From Metabacillus litoralis (lineage in GTDB: Bacteria; Bacillota; Bacilli; Bacillales; Bacillaceae): a stretch of 64,000 nucleotides of DNA. The stretch spans positions 110,296 through 174,295 of the forward strand of contig NZ_JAIVKL010000010.1 in assembly GCF_020524045.1 (NCBI RefSeq), written 5' to 3'. Below the pieces are notes generated by a model. The model made no database searches, had not been told where the DNA came from, and was given only the letters and a program-made list of their open reading frames with translations. The stretch's first letter is position 1; every line of letters starts with the position of its first letter. Of this stretch, positions 8,284-16,680 are shown in pieces. The position numbers were made by a program, and so were the translations under genes.

Positions 8284-9651
8284 ATGAAACAACATAAGGA
8301 AGGATTTATCTTCAAAGAAACTGTTTTTATTTTATTTTTAATATTAGCTATCATTTATACTAGTTTATTTATATGGAAAACTGAGCCACATATTGCATTA
8401 TTAGCTTGTCTAATTGTAGTGAGTGCATTAAGTGTATTAAAAGGTTATAAGTGGAAAGAGATCGAACTGGGCCTTGTGAAAGGAATTCAGAATGGTGTTC
8501 AACCGATTATTGTTCTTGCTTTAATCGGAATATTAATTGGTGCATGGATGATCAGCGGCACGATCCCCACGGTGATGGCTTATGCCTTAACAAGCATCAA
8601 CCCTAATTACCTACTAATTACATCCCTATTTTCTTGTATGGTTATCTCAAGTCTTGTCGGAAGTTCTTTTACTACTGTAAGTACTGTTGGTGTAGCTTTA
8701 ATGGGTGCCGGAATGGCTATTGGTTTACCCGTTGAATGGGTAGCAGGTGCGGTTATTTCTGGTGCTTGTTTTGGTGATAAGATGTCTCCAATGTCAGACA
8801 CTACAAACTTTGCGTCAGGCATTTCATCTGTTAAATTATTTACACATATTCGGCATATGACACATACAACAATTCCAAGTATCATCATAACAACACTAAT
8901 CTTTTTCATACTCGGAAGACTCGCAACAATTGACACTGCTTCAATAAATGAAACGAAAAATATGGTGAGCATGATTAAAGATCACGTTTCAATTAGTAGT
9001 ATTACGCTATTATCACCAATTTTGGTTATTATTCTAGCGATAAAAAAAGTTCCAGTTATCCCAGCTTTAGTTGTTGGCATTATAACAGGTGGTATGACAG
9101 CAATCGGCTTTCAAGAGGTGAAATTTGGTGAATTTCTTCAAGTTCTCCAAAACGGTACAGCTTTTCCAATTGATGATCGTGTTGTAAGTAATATGTTAAA
9201 TCGCGGTGGCTTACAATCGATGATGTGGTCTATTTCCCTTATATTGGTCGCTTTTGCATTTGGAGGAATTTTAAATGCCCTCCATATTATTCCTACTCTT
9301 ATAAAGGGCTTAATTTACCGGATTCATTCAAAAGGACAATTAATCCTATCTACCGCCGCTTCTTCTATTGGAGTAAATTTATTAACAGGTGAACAATACT
9401 TATCCATTTTAATTCCTGGTCAATCTTTTAAAGATTTGTATGACAATTTAAAAATTGATCGAAAGTATATGTCTCGTACGCTTGAAGATGCTGGTACTTT
9501 AATAAACCCTTTAATTCCATGGGGAGTCAGTGGTGCATTTTTTGCACAAACACTCGGAGTGCCAGTTATAGATTTTCTCCCTTTTGCCTTTTTCTTATAT
9601 TTATCACTTTTCTTTTCAATTGGATTTGGCTTTATCAAAAGGAGAATATAA
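8284..9651 (+). CDS. Na+/H+ antiporter NhaC family
   Basis: A 455-residue integral membrane protein with about 11-12 hydrophobic segments. It carries the NhaC-family signature: VGSSFTTVSTVG, then GACFGDKMSPMSDTTNFASG near residue 165, and EDAGTLINPLIPWGVSGAF near residue 400. It would exchange cytoplasmic Na+ for H+ across the membrane, as in alkali and salt tolerance. The ATG is preceded by AAAGGAGTC. It is monocistronic. The B. subtilis relatives are NhaC (YheL) and YqkI/MleN. MleN also exchanges malate for lactate, so the exact substrate is uncertain. Confidence 0.85.
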   Translation: MKQHKEGFIFKETVFILFLILAIIYTSLFIWKTEPHIALLACLIVVSALSVLKGYKWKEIELGLVKGIQNGVQPIIVLALIGILIGAWMISGTIPTVMAYALTSINPNYLLITSLFSCMVISSLVGSSFTTVSTVGVALMGAGMAIGLPVEWVAGAVISGACFGDKMSPMSDTTNFASGISSVKLFTHIRHMTHTTIPSIIITTLIFFILGRLATIDTASINETKNMVSMIKDHVSISSITLLSPILVIILAIKKVPVIPALVVGIITGGMTAIGFQEVKFGEFLQVLQNGTAFPIDDRVVSNMLNRGGLQSMMWSISLILVAFAFGGILNALHIIPTLIKGLIYRIHSKGQLILSTAASSIGVNLLTGEQYLSILIPGQSFKDLYDNLKIDRKYMSRTLEDAGTLINPLIPWGVSGAFFAQTLGVPVIDFLPFAFFLYLSLFFSIGFGFIKRRI

Positions 9652-9689
9652 CGTCTAAACTTAACATAGTTGAATACTAAATAAACTTG

Positions 9690-9803
9690 GCTGTTTTCAC
9701 TTGTTGTTTTTGAATTAAATAGTAGGCAATAACGAGTTCATTCCACCCACTTGTTTCTCACTATAATTAATTTATTAGCAACAAGCTTAGAGAAAACAGT
9801 TTT
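9690..9803. repeat. Degenerate family D-like inverted repeat
   Basis: GGCTGTTTTC...TTGTTG at one end and CAACAA...GAAAACAG at the other form imperfect inverted ends like those of the family D elements at 16429, 26236 and 27793. The interior is not obviously conserved and I see no target duplication. Confidence 0.35.
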
Positions 9804-9934
9804 TTTGTGATTAATAAACATCTATCAATCTCCTTTCTTCATTTTTCTATCAATCTAGATAATTTTCGACAATCACAAAGTATTTGTTGATAAATTTACC
9901 AAGGTGCTATATTATGTATATAGAAGATTAATTT

Positions 9935-9978
9935 ACTATATATTGATAAACACTATTAAAATTTAACTACATATTGTA
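9935..9978 (+). promoter_or_regulatory. Pair of NrdR-like boxes upstream of the RNR operon
   Basis: ACTATATATTGAT (9935-9947) and ACTACATATTGTA (9966-9978) are near-identical, and their centres are 31 bp apart. That is the spacing (about three helical turns) known for NrdR boxes before ribonucleotide reductase genes. They lie just after likely -35/-10 elements (TTGATA near 9890, TATTAT near 9910) and before the riboswitch. Confidence 0.55.
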
Positions 9979-9983
9979 TACAA

Positions 9984-10145
9984 CGAGCTTTAGGCGCCTA
10001 TGTGGCTGAAATGGGAATCTGGTGAAAATCCAGAGCTGTCCCCGCAACTGTAAATGTGACGAAATGAGAAAACCACTGTACACCATGTATGGGAAGGACT
10101 CAAATTAGGATGAGCATAAGTCAGGAGACCTACCTAATTACTTGT
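9984..10145 (+). promoter_or_regulatory. Cobalamin riboswitch aptamer
   Basis: The leader holds conserved cobalamin-element blocks: TGAAATGGGAATCTGGTGAA, AATCCAGAGCTGTCCCCGCA, ACTGTAAATGTGACGAA, AACCACTGTAC (the CACTG box), GGGAAGGACT, and GATGAGC with AGTCAGGAGACCTACCT. Order and spacing fit an adenosylcobalamin aptamer. It lies in the leader of a class I ribonucleotide reductase operon, so high B12 should lower expression of the B12-independent enzyme. Confidence 0.95.
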
Positions 10146-10163
10146 GAATGTTTCAATTTCTTC

Positions 10164-10250
10164 GGGGACTGAGAAGATGAAGCGATAGTAAGTAACTATG
10201 GATTTTTTATATCCAACTCTTCCTTCTCTGTCGTTTTATCTTTTCTTCCC
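10164..10250 (+). promoter_or_regulatory. Riboswitch expression-platform hairpin
   Basis: GAGAAGATGAAGCGATAG (10171-10188) pairs over 18 positions, counting G-U pairs, with CTGTCGTTTTATCTTTTC (10228-10245). GGGA/TCCC extends the stem at the base, and a small GGAT/ATCC hairpin sits in the loop. There is no run of T directly after it, so I cannot say whether it terminates transcription or controls ribosome access at 10280. Confidence 0.55.
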
Positions 10251-10295
10251 TTAAACAGGAATGATTGATTATAACGAATAGATGGAGGAATACTA

Positions 10296-12581
10296 ATGAC
10301 TACTTTAACAACCCCAACAATCATCGACAAAACAAATGGTGATGAAGCTTTTGAAATGGACAAGCTTACATCATTTATTAGTAATATACAGCAACAATAT
10401 CCCTCTCTCGAAATAGAAAATTACCTAAATCGAATTCAAACCACAATTTCCCAAAGAGATTCTTATACAACTGATCAGTTAACAAACCTTCTTATATTAG
10501 AAGGTTTATCACAAATCAATGAACATGAGCCAGAATGGACGTATTTCTGTGCCCAAATTTATTTATCAAAATTATATAAAGACGCTGCAGCTAATAGAGG
10601 CTATAACAAAGAAAAAAAATACGGTAATTTATATAACTTAATTACTACACTAGTTGAAAAAGGTCTTTATCATCCCAAATTACTTAAGGAATATAATAAG
10701 GAAGAAATTGAAAAAATAGGTTCTTTCGTTAAACCTGAACGAGATCAATTATTTACATATATAGGATTAAGAACATTAGCTGACCGCTATTTAACAAGAG
10801 ATTTCTCTAAGCAATTATATGAACTACCACAAGAACGTTTCTTAATTATCGCTATGACACTTATGGCAAACGAAAAGAAAGAAAGACGTTTAGAGCTTAT
10901 TAATCAAGCTTATTGGGCAATGAGTAATCTTTATATGACTGTTGCTACCCCTACCCTTTCAAATGCAGGTAAGCCTATTGGACAACTTTCTAGTTGTTTT
11001 ATAGACACAATAGATGATAGCTTACAAGGGATTTTCGATAGCAATACAGATATTGCAAATTTATCAAAATCAGGTGGTGGCATTGGCGCGTATTTTGGCA
11101 AAATCCGCTCACGTGGAAGTGATATTAAGGGATTTAAAGGTGTTTCATCAGGTGTGATTCCTTGGATGAAACAGCTAAACAACACAGCTGTTAGTGTGGA
11201 TCAATTAGGTCAAAGAAAAGGCGCCATTGCTGTTTATTTAGATGTATGGCATAAAGATATTTTCTCATTTTTAGATTCAAAGCTTAATAATGGTGATGAA
11301 CGTATGAGAACACACGATTTATTTACAGGAGTATGTATTCCAGATTTATTTATGGAACAAGTTGAATCTCGTGGTGATTGGTACTTATTTGATCCACATG
11401 AAGTCCGTCAAGTTATGGGCTATAGCATTGAAGATTTTTTCGATGAAGAAAAAGGTAATGGTAGCTTCCGTGAAAAATATTGGGAATGTGTAGAAAATAA
11501 CCAGCTTTCTAAAGAGAAAATACCTGCTATTGATATCATGAAACGAATTATGATTAGTCAATTAGAAGCCGGAACTCCATATATGTTTTATCGTGATGAG
11601 GTGAATAGAAAGAACGCTAACTCACATGAAGGCATGATTTACTGTAGCAATCTTTGTACTGAAATCACACAAAATCAAAGTGCAACAACAGTCGAAGAAC
11701 AATTTACTGAAGATGGGAAAATCATTACAGTTAAAACTCCTGGTGACTTTGTTGTTTGTAATTTATCTTCTATTAACCTCGCGAATGCGGTGACAAATAA
11801 TGTTTTAGAAGATTTAATACCTATTCAAGTAAGAATGTTAGACAATGTGATCGATTTAAATACGATACCTGTTCTTCAAGCTAAGCTCACAAACGCTAAA
11901 TACCGAGCAATTGGATTAGGAACTTTTGGTTGGCATCATCTATTAGCACTTAAAGAATTGAGATGGGAGCATGATGAAGCAGTTCATTATGCTGATGAGC
12001 TTTATGAAAAAATATCTTATCTTACAATCAATGCAAGTTTGGAGCTTTCGAAGGAAAAAGGATCTTATTCCGTATTCAAAGGCTCTGATTGGGAGACTGG
12101 AAGTTATTTTGACAAAAGAGGTTACTCATCAAGCAATAGTAGTTTAGATTGGGACGCTTTACGACAAGAAGTAAGCGAACATGGCGTTAGAAATGGCTAT
12201 TTAATGGCTGTTGCTCCTAATGCTTCGACATCAATCATTGCGGGAAGTACAGCTAGTATCGATCCTATTTTTCAGAAAGTATATTCTGAGGAAAAGAAAG
12301 ATTATAAAATTCCGGTTACCGTTCCTGACTTAAATGCAACAACAACATGGTACTACAAATCTGCTTATTTTATTGATCAGCAATGGAGTATTTTACAAAA
12401 TGCTGCAAGACAGCGTCATATTGATCAAGCAATTTCCTTTAATCTTTATGTTCAAAATTCAATTAAAGCAAAGGAATTATTGGATCTACACTTAGCAGCT
12501 TGGAACAATGGCTTAAAAACAACGTACTATTTACGATCAACTTCAAGTGAAATAGAAGAATGTGACTCATGTGCTAGTTAA
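10296..12581 (+). CDS. nrdA: Class I ribonucleoside-diphosphate reductase, alpha subunit (NrdA type)
   Basis: A 761-residue catalytic subunit that reduces ribonucleoside diphosphates to deoxy forms using a radical from NrdB. Visible active-site elements: the redox cysteine in QLSSCFIDT, the catalytic block CSNLCTEI (Asn, thiyl Cys and Glu), the second redox cysteine in FVVCNLSSINL, the tyrosine pair in TTYYLRST, and the C-terminal shuttle CDSC. The first 90 residues look like a diverged ATP-cone that aligns poorly at its first strands, so allosteric control may be altered. The ATG follows GGAGGAA. It is cotranscribed with nrdB, with no nrdI nearby, which favours class Ia over NrdEF. Control is probably by NrdR and the B12 riboswitch. 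Confidence 0.9.
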   Translation: MTTLTTPTIIDKTNGDEAFEMDKLTSFISNIQQQYPSLEIENYLNRIQTTISQRDSYTTDQLTNLLILEGLSQINEHEPEWTYFCAQIYLSKLYKDAAANRGYNKEKKYGNLYNLITTLVEKGLYHPKLLKEYNKEEIEKIGSFVKPERDQLFTYIGLRTLADRYLTRDFSKQLYELPQERFLIIAMTLMANEKKERRLELINQAYWAMSNLYMTVATPTLSNAGKPIGQLSSCFIDTIDDSLQGIFDSNTDIANLSKSGGGIGAYFGKIRSRGSDIKGFKGVSSGVIPWMKQLNNTAVSVDQLGQRKGAIAVYLDVWHKDIFSFLDSKLNNGDERMRTHDLFTGVCIPDLFMEQVESRGDWYLFDPHEVRQVMGYSIEDFFDEEKGNGSFREKYWECVENNQLSKEKIPAIDIMKRIMISQLEAGTPYMFYRDEVNRKNANSHEGMIYCSNLCTEITQNQSATTVEEQFTEDGKIITVKTPGDFVVCNLSSINLANAVTNNVLEDLIPIQVRMLDNVIDLNTIPVLQAKLTNAKYRAIGLGTFGWHHLLALKELRWEHDEAVHYADELYEKISYLTINASLELSKEKGSYSVFKGSDWETGSYFDKRGYSSSNSSLDWDALRQEVSEHGVRNGYLMAVAPNASTSIIAGSTASIDPIFQKVYSEEKKDYKIPVTVPDLNATTTWYYKSAYFIDQQWSILQNAARQRHIDQAISFNLYVQNSIKAKELLDLHLAAWNNGLKTTYYLRSTSSEIEECDSCAS

Positions 12582-12652
12582 GCTAGTTCATGAGTATCTC
12601 CTTCATCATTTATAGGTCTACTATAGAACAACAACTTAAAAGGTGTGATGAA

Positions 12653-13699
12653 ATGAAACATACTATTTTAGAAAAACGTAAAATTATTGATGCAGAAGCT
12701 CCAAATCGTTCCACAGGGATTATTAATGGTTCAAGCTCAAACATTTTAAACTGGGATGATGTCGCTTTTCCATGGGCCTATCCAAGATACAAAAAAATGC
12801 TCGGTAATTTTTGGACTCCATTTGAAATTAATATGGCACAAGATATAAAGCAATATCCTAGTTTAACGGTTGAAGAAAAAGATGCTTTCTTAAAAATAAT
12901 AGGATTATTAGCACTTCTTGATAGCATTCAAACAGATTATGCTGGGAAAGTTGCAGACTATGTAACAGATTCAAGTATAAACGCCCTAATGATTATTCTG
13001 GCTCAGCAAGAGGTTATACACAATCATTCCTATTCTTATGTACTGTCAAGCATTGTACCAAAGCAAACACAAGATGAGGTGTTTGAATATTGGCGTAACG
13101 AACCAATACTACGCAAACGAAATGAGTTTGTGACAAATGGTTATAAAGCATTCGCCGAAGAACCTACAATTGAGCATTTATTAAAATCAATTGTTTATGA
13201 TGTTATTTTAGAAGGTTTATTCTTTTATTCGGGTTTTGCCTTCTTTTACAACCTTGCCCGAAATCAAAAAATGGTTGGGACAAGTACTATGATCAACTAT
13301 ATCAATCGAGATGAACAAATTCATGTGGATTTATTTGTTCAAATATTCAAGGAAGTTCTAAAGCAATATCCAGAATATGATACAAAAGAACTTGCTACAT
13401 TTGTGAAAGAGACCTTCATTAAAGCGGCTGAACTTGAGATAGAATGGGGAAGATTTATAATCGGAAACAAAATGGATGGTCTAAACATGCAGGATGTTGA
13501 GGATTATATTAAATTTTATACTAATGTTCGCTGTAATCAATTAGGGTATGAACGACCATTTGATGGCTACCGTACTAATCCTCTAAAATGGATTAAAGCA
13601 TATGAAGAAGTAGACTTAGGAAAATCTGATTTCTTCGAACAAAAATCTAGACAATACACAAAAGTAAATCATGCTGATAATGGTTTTGATGATCTCTAA
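12653..13699 (+). CDS. nrdB: Class I ribonucleotide reductase, beta (radical) subunit
   Basis: A 348-residue ferritin-like subunit that houses the diiron-type cofactor and tyrosyl radical. Ligands are recognisable by alignment with E. coli NrdB: Asp in ALLDSIQTDY, Glu and His in AQQEVIHNHSY with the radical tyrosine at the end of that block, Glu in VILEGLFFYSG, and Glu/His in INRDEQIHVDLF. I start at the ATG at 12653 (AAGGTGTG upstream); the frame is open back to 12590 but has no ribosome site there. It begins 71 bases after nrdA stops and ends at a strong terminator. Confidence 0.92.
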   Translation: MKHTILEKRKIIDAEAPNRSTGIINGSSSNILNWDDVAFPWAYPRYKKMLGNFWTPFEINMAQDIKQYPSLTVEEKDAFLKIIGLLALLDSIQTDYAGKVADYVTDSSINALMIILAQQEVIHNHSYSYVLSSIVPKQTQDEVFEYWRNEPILRKRNEFVTNGYKAFAEEPTIEHLLKSIVYDVILEGLFFYSGFAFFYNLARNQKMVGTSTMINYINRDEQIHVDLFVQIFKEVLKQYPEYDTKELATFVKETFIKAAELEIEWGRFIIGNKMDGLNMQDVEDYIKFYTNVRCNQLGYERPFDGYRTNPLKWIKAYEEVDLGKSDFFEQKSRQYTKVNHADNGFDDL

Positions 13700-13762
13700 G
13701 TTGTGCTTTTTATGAACTAGGAAAATAATTTTTCTCTTGAGATCTCATCCTTTTTTACCTAC

Positions 13763-13802
13763 AAAAAAGGAGAACAATGGTTTTACATCGTTCTCCTTTT
13801 TT
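13763..13802. terminator. Bidirectional terminator after nrdB
   Basis: AAAAAAGGAGAAC/GTTCTCCTTTTTT with an additional ATG/CAT pairing in the loop. It is T-rich on both strands and also serves the convergent 32-codon gene. Confidence 0.9.
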
Positions 13803-13806
13803 CTAT

Positions 13807-13905
13807 TTAATTTTCATCTTCTTCATCTAAAAGTTTCGCTTCATATATCTCTTCATCTGTTTCAACCTTAATACTTTCTTCCACTCGGATTCTACCTTTA
13901 CCCAT
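13807..13905 (-). CDS. 32-residue charged peptide
   Basis: A short gene with an excellent ribosome site (AAAGGAGGGATATCTTA before ATG). The product starts MGKGRIRVEE and ends AKLLDEEDEN: a basic first eight residues, then strongly acidic. It is convergent with nrdB and shares its terminator. No signal peptide or membrane segment is present. I do not recognise it. The ribosome site and clean termination make it more likely real than chance. Confidence 0.6.
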   Translation of the reverse strand: MGKGRIRVEESIKVETDEEIYEAKLLDEEDEN

Positions 13906-14021
13906 TAAGATATCCCTCCTTTTGAAAGCTTATCCTTATTGTAATAGATACATCACAACAGTTAAACATAACAAAAGTACTAATCTAGTAAATAATGATA
14001 GAATTATCAGAAATATCTAAT

Positions 14022-14047
14022 AAAAAAAATACTATAGTATTTTTTTT
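14022..14047. other. 26-bp perfect A/T palindrome upstream of sda
   Basis: Eight A, then TACTATAGTA, then a T run: a perfect dyad centred between 14034 and 14035. It may be a weak intrinsic terminator or an operator for the divergent genes on either side. Confidence 0.4.
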
Positions 14048-14177
14048 CGCAAATATCTACATTTTTTTACACTACGTTGTTTAGAACTTAAATCTTTGTG
14101 GTATAGATTAATAGATTATGCTAAGAGCAGGTTTAATCTATATCTATATTTCCAAAAAGAAAAAGGATGGTCTTAAA

Positions 14178-14342
14178 TTGAGATTTTTAAAATTATCAGA
14201 CAAGACACTGTTACATAGCTTTGAAGAAGCTAGTAGATTACAAATGAATCCTGAGTTTATTAAGTTGCTCGAAAAAGAGATAGATGATAGAGGGTTACAT
14301 TTGCCAAACACACTTAAACAACAATTAGAAAGAATTAATTGA
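14178..14342 (+). CDS. sda: Sporulation checkpoint inhibitor Sda
   Basis: A 54-residue helical hairpin protein. KLSDKTLLHSFEEASRL and NPEFIKLLEKEIDDRGL align with B. subtilis Sda (KLSDELLIESYFKATEM...RDFIELIENEI). Sda binds the sporulation kinases KinA and KinB and blocks phosphorelay entry when DNA replication is disturbed. The start is a TTG at 14178, seven bases after AAAAGGATGG. An ATG frame from 14118 adds a hydrophobic/basic leader with no ribosome site. It carries about 10 extra C-terminal residues. No clear DnaA box is visible upstream, unlike B. subtilis. A terminator follows. Confidence 0.85.
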   Translation: MRFLKLSDKTLLHSFEEASRLQMNPEFIKLLEKEIDDRGLHLPNTLKQQLERIN

Positions 14343-14351
14343 ATTTTTTAT

Positions 14352-14400
14352 AAGGCTGATCTGATATACTAGTCTCTACGATATCAGGTCAGCCTTTTTT
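14352..14400 (+). terminator. Terminator of sda
   Basis: AAGGCTGATCTGATAT pairs with ATATCAGGTCAGCCTT (one G-U) around a 13-base loop, then a T run. It also faces the convergent UspA gene. Confidence 0.88.
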
Positions 14401-14409
14401 GTCATTCAT

Positions 14410-14829
14410 TTACTTAACAATCATTACAGGACATTCTACACGTTTCGCTATTTTATGACTTACACTACCTAGCACCATCTCTTGTAATGCATTGAGTCCT
14501 CTACTGCCCACTATTACTAAATCAAAATTTTCACTATTTGCATATTTTACAATTTCTGGACCTGGTTCACCTTTTAGCATTTTTACTTGAAAAGTAACAT
14601 TTTCTTTCATAAACATTTGCTCTGTTGGTCTTAGCTTTCGAATTCGTTTTTCACTTATTGCTTCTTTATCACCTGCTGATAAAACATCTGATTTTGATGT
14701 TGAACCATCTACTACATAGATTACTGTGATAATCGCGTCAGAAGTTAATTTAGCAAGATCCGCTGCTTTTATTGCTGCACGTAATGCATGATCAGATCCA
14801 TCAGTTGCTAATAATATTTTTTTAAACAT
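14410..14829 (-). CDS. Universal stress protein UspA family
   Basis: A 139-residue UspA-domain protein of standard length. The N-terminus ILLATDGSDHALRAA carries the nucleotide-site Asp. The C-terminus IVGSRGLNALQEMVLGSVSHK gives the G-2x-G-9x-G-S ATP-binding motif, followed by CPVMIVK. It resembles B. subtilis YxiE/NhaX-type proteins. The ATG follows GGAGGGG on the coding strand. It is a single gene, convergent with sda. Unlike the 170-residue paralogue at 6141 it has no loop insertion. Confidence 0.9.
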   Translation of the reverse strand: MFKKILLATDGSDHALRAAIKAADLAKLTSDAIITVIYVVDGSTSKSDVLSAGDKEAISEKRIRKLRPTEQMFMKENVTFQVKMLKGEPGPEIVKYANSENFDLVIVGSRGLNALQEMVLGSVSHKIAKRVECPVMIVK

Positions 14830-15033
14830 CTTTACCCCTCCAATACCTTTTCTATTATTTAACAGGATAAATATAGATTAACATATAACTATATTTTAAT
14901 TGCTTTTAAACTTCATTTATTACTGTTCTTGGTACTCAGTTGAAAAGATCTAGGTAAGATCTAAAAGCAAATGCTAAAATCACCGATTATTGAACATAGT
15001 AAATTACAAGCTATAGAATTTAAAAAACATACT

Positions 15034-15170
15034 AAGACATAACGTACTAATTAGCAAAAATTCCAAACAAAGTAATAGCTTAGCGGAGTATATTTCAGTA
15101 GCGACGTTAACTACACCTATAACCATTGTTCGGTTTCTATTTTGTTAAAATACTAATTTCCCAACCTCTT
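15034..15170. repeat. Interspersed repeat family C, copy 1
   Basis: About 137 bp, closely matching 19089-19236. Shared blocks include CAAAAATTCC, AGTAATAGCTTAGCGGA and TCTATTTTGTTAA. The ends are a degraded AAGACATAA and CCCAACCTC, related to the family A ends. The last 18 bp lie inside the 3' end of the HAD gene. Confidence 0.7.
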
Positions 15171-15830
15171 TGTTAGATTGCTCACTATTTCGTGAACCTC
15201 CATCAGATCTTCAATTATGTAATCTGCCTGAACGTGATCAAACTGATGATTTTTTTTCCAAATTGTCTTCATTCCAAGATTGCTAGGTGCAATAATATCA
15301 TTTTCAGGATGATCTCCAATAAAAATACTTTCATTTGCACAAACATTTAAAGCTGATAATCCTTTTTTGAAGATTCTGGGATCTGGTTTCTTTACTCCTT
15401 CAATCTCTGAAATTAAGATTTTATCAAAGTAGCCTTTTATCTTTAATGCTTTTATATTATTCATTTGAAACGTTCCAAACCCATTTGAAATGATACCAAG
15501 TTTATATTTCTTTTTTTTGAGAATTTCCAATAACTCATGCAAATGGTTAAAGCCTATACAATGATCTTGAAAATATGTAAGATAATCCTCTAATAGTTCT
15601 CCTGCAGTTATACCCTCAATCTTGTATTCTTGAACAAGTTGTTCATATACTTTATCCTTCCAAACATATCCATGATTATCTAACTGAAGAAATCGATTTA
15701 CATATTCCTCTACATTTATATTACCTAAATGTGAAGATAACCGATTGTATTGTTGAAAAATAAATTGTTTTACAGACTCATCACGATCCAGTAATGTTCC
15801 ATCTAAATCAAAGAAAACCGCCTTAATCAT
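15153..15830 (-). CDS. HAD-superfamily hydrolase (YfnB-like)
   Basis: A 225-residue HAD phosphatase. Motif I FFDLDGTLLD is at residues 6-15, motif II is GIISNGFG, the conserved lysine is in EIEGVKKPDPRIF, and motif IV is IGDHPENDI. A helical cap lies between residues 20 and 90, as in subfamily IA enzymes (YfnB, YjjG). Substrate unknown; pyrimidine nucleotides are known for some relatives. The start is the ATG at 15830, after GGGGGAG; 15 further in-frame residues lie upstream without a site. The final residues (RLGN) are encoded by the end of repeat copy C1, so the C-terminus may have been changed by the insertion. Confidence 0.8.
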   Translation of the reverse strand: MIKAVFFDLDGTLLDRDESVKQFIFQQYNRLSSHLGNINVEEYVNRFLQLDNHGYVWKDKVYEQLVQEYKIEGITAGELLEDYLTYFQDHCIGFNHLHELLEILKKKKYKLGIISNGFGTFQMNNIKALKIKGYFDKILISEIEGVKKPDPRIFKKGLSALNVCANESIFIGDHPENDIIAPSNLGMKTIWKKNHQFDHVQADYIIEDLMEVHEIVSNLTKRLGN

Positions 15831-15897
15831 AACAACTCCCCCACCTTTTTCACTTAATTTTACCATATATATCAAGTGGTAAATTTAAAATCATGAA

Positions 15898-16183
15898 AGA
15901 GGCTGGGACATAAGTATTTAAACTCATGATAAACCCGAATTATAAGGCGATTTTTAATTAATCATTCGTCTAATAATTCGAGTTTTTATTTACTGTCTTT
16001 AATTGATTTTATAATTTTGGTTAAAGAACTTAGTGGAATGGAGCGGAAGACACTCGACTCCTGCGGGTGCAGAGGAAAGCCAGTGTCTGCAGCGCAATGA
16101 AACGAACTTGTTTCTTTCAACTTAACTGAAATTTAGATTTATTCGTCTTCTTGTATGACATCTTTAATTATGTCCCAGCCTCT
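15898..16183. repeat. Interspersed repeat family A, copy 1
   Basis: Perfect 16-bp inverted ends AGAGGCTGGGACATAA. It contains a CCCGAATTATAAGGCG...CTAATAATTCGAG hairpin, the sentence AACTTAGTGGAATGGAGCGG, and a shortened GC core (ACTCCTGCGGGTGCAGAGGA then GTGTCTGCAGCGC), the longer core being deleted compared with copies 3 and 4. Confidence 0.9.
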
Positions 16184-16191
16184 CTAAAACA

Positions 16192-16359
16192 TTATTCTAC
16201 TGACGATGAATCTTCAGAACTGGTTATGTCTTCATTTGAAAGTAAATGAAATGACTGGTTAAGAATGAGTGCTGAATGATTTTCCTCTTTTGGGTGCTGA
16301 ACAACCTCCGCCTGAGCAAACACTTCATTATTATAAAAGTCTTTTTCTTTATTACTCAA
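16192..16359 (-). CDS. 55-residue acidic protein of unknown function
   Basis: A TTG-started frame with a proper ribosome site (AAAGGATG, seven bases before TTG). The product is MSNKEKDFYNNEVFAQAEVV... through a polar middle (LILNQSFHLLSNEDITS) to an acidic Ser-rich end (SSEDSSSVE). It is soluble and has no Cys. It begins 70 bases from repeat D1 and stops 9 bases before repeat A1, so it is wedged between two mobile-looking elements. I do not recognise it; it may be a small spore or stress protein. The TTG start makes it easy to miss. Confidence 0.5.
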   Translation of the reverse strand: MSNKEKDFYNNEVFAQAEVVQHPKEENHSALILNQSFHLLSNEDITSSEDSSSVE

Positions 16360-16428
16360 TATCTGTCATCCTTTCTTAGTGAAACTAAATTCAGTATCAT
16401 TTTCCCCATTAGGAGTATCTTTATGTAT

Positions 16429-16585
16429 GGCTCTTTTCTGAAGGATTGTTGCTATTTAACCTAATCACCTGTTAGTAACAATGTTTTTATCATATATAAG
16501 TACTATTCTAAGAAGAAAAGATGCCACTAGACTTTATACAGTGCTGTTTTCTTTATATGACTAAAAGCAACAAAGTTTACGAAAA
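16429..16585. mobile_element. Family D MITE-like element, copy 1
   Basis: A 157-bp element starting GGCTCTTTTCTGAAGG and ending AAGCAACAAAGTTTACGAAAA. It is flanked on both sides by the 8-bp direct repeat TTATGTAT (16421-16428 and 16586-16593). The interior shares AAGAAAAGATGCCACTAGAC with copies 2 and 3. The last five bases seen in other copies (TAGCC) are missing. No transposase is present. Confidence 0.8.
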
Positions 16586-16680
16586 TTATGTATAGAAAGA
16601 GCTTTTTTTATATCTTCATTTTCATTCTCTTTTGTCTAACTAGACAAAAAATTAAGTAAGAATTTCTACATTTTATTCAA

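Noticed and set aside
16276..16464. Plus-strand frame of 62 codons
   Set aside because: It is antisense to the better-supported TTG-started minus-strand gene and runs into repeat D1.
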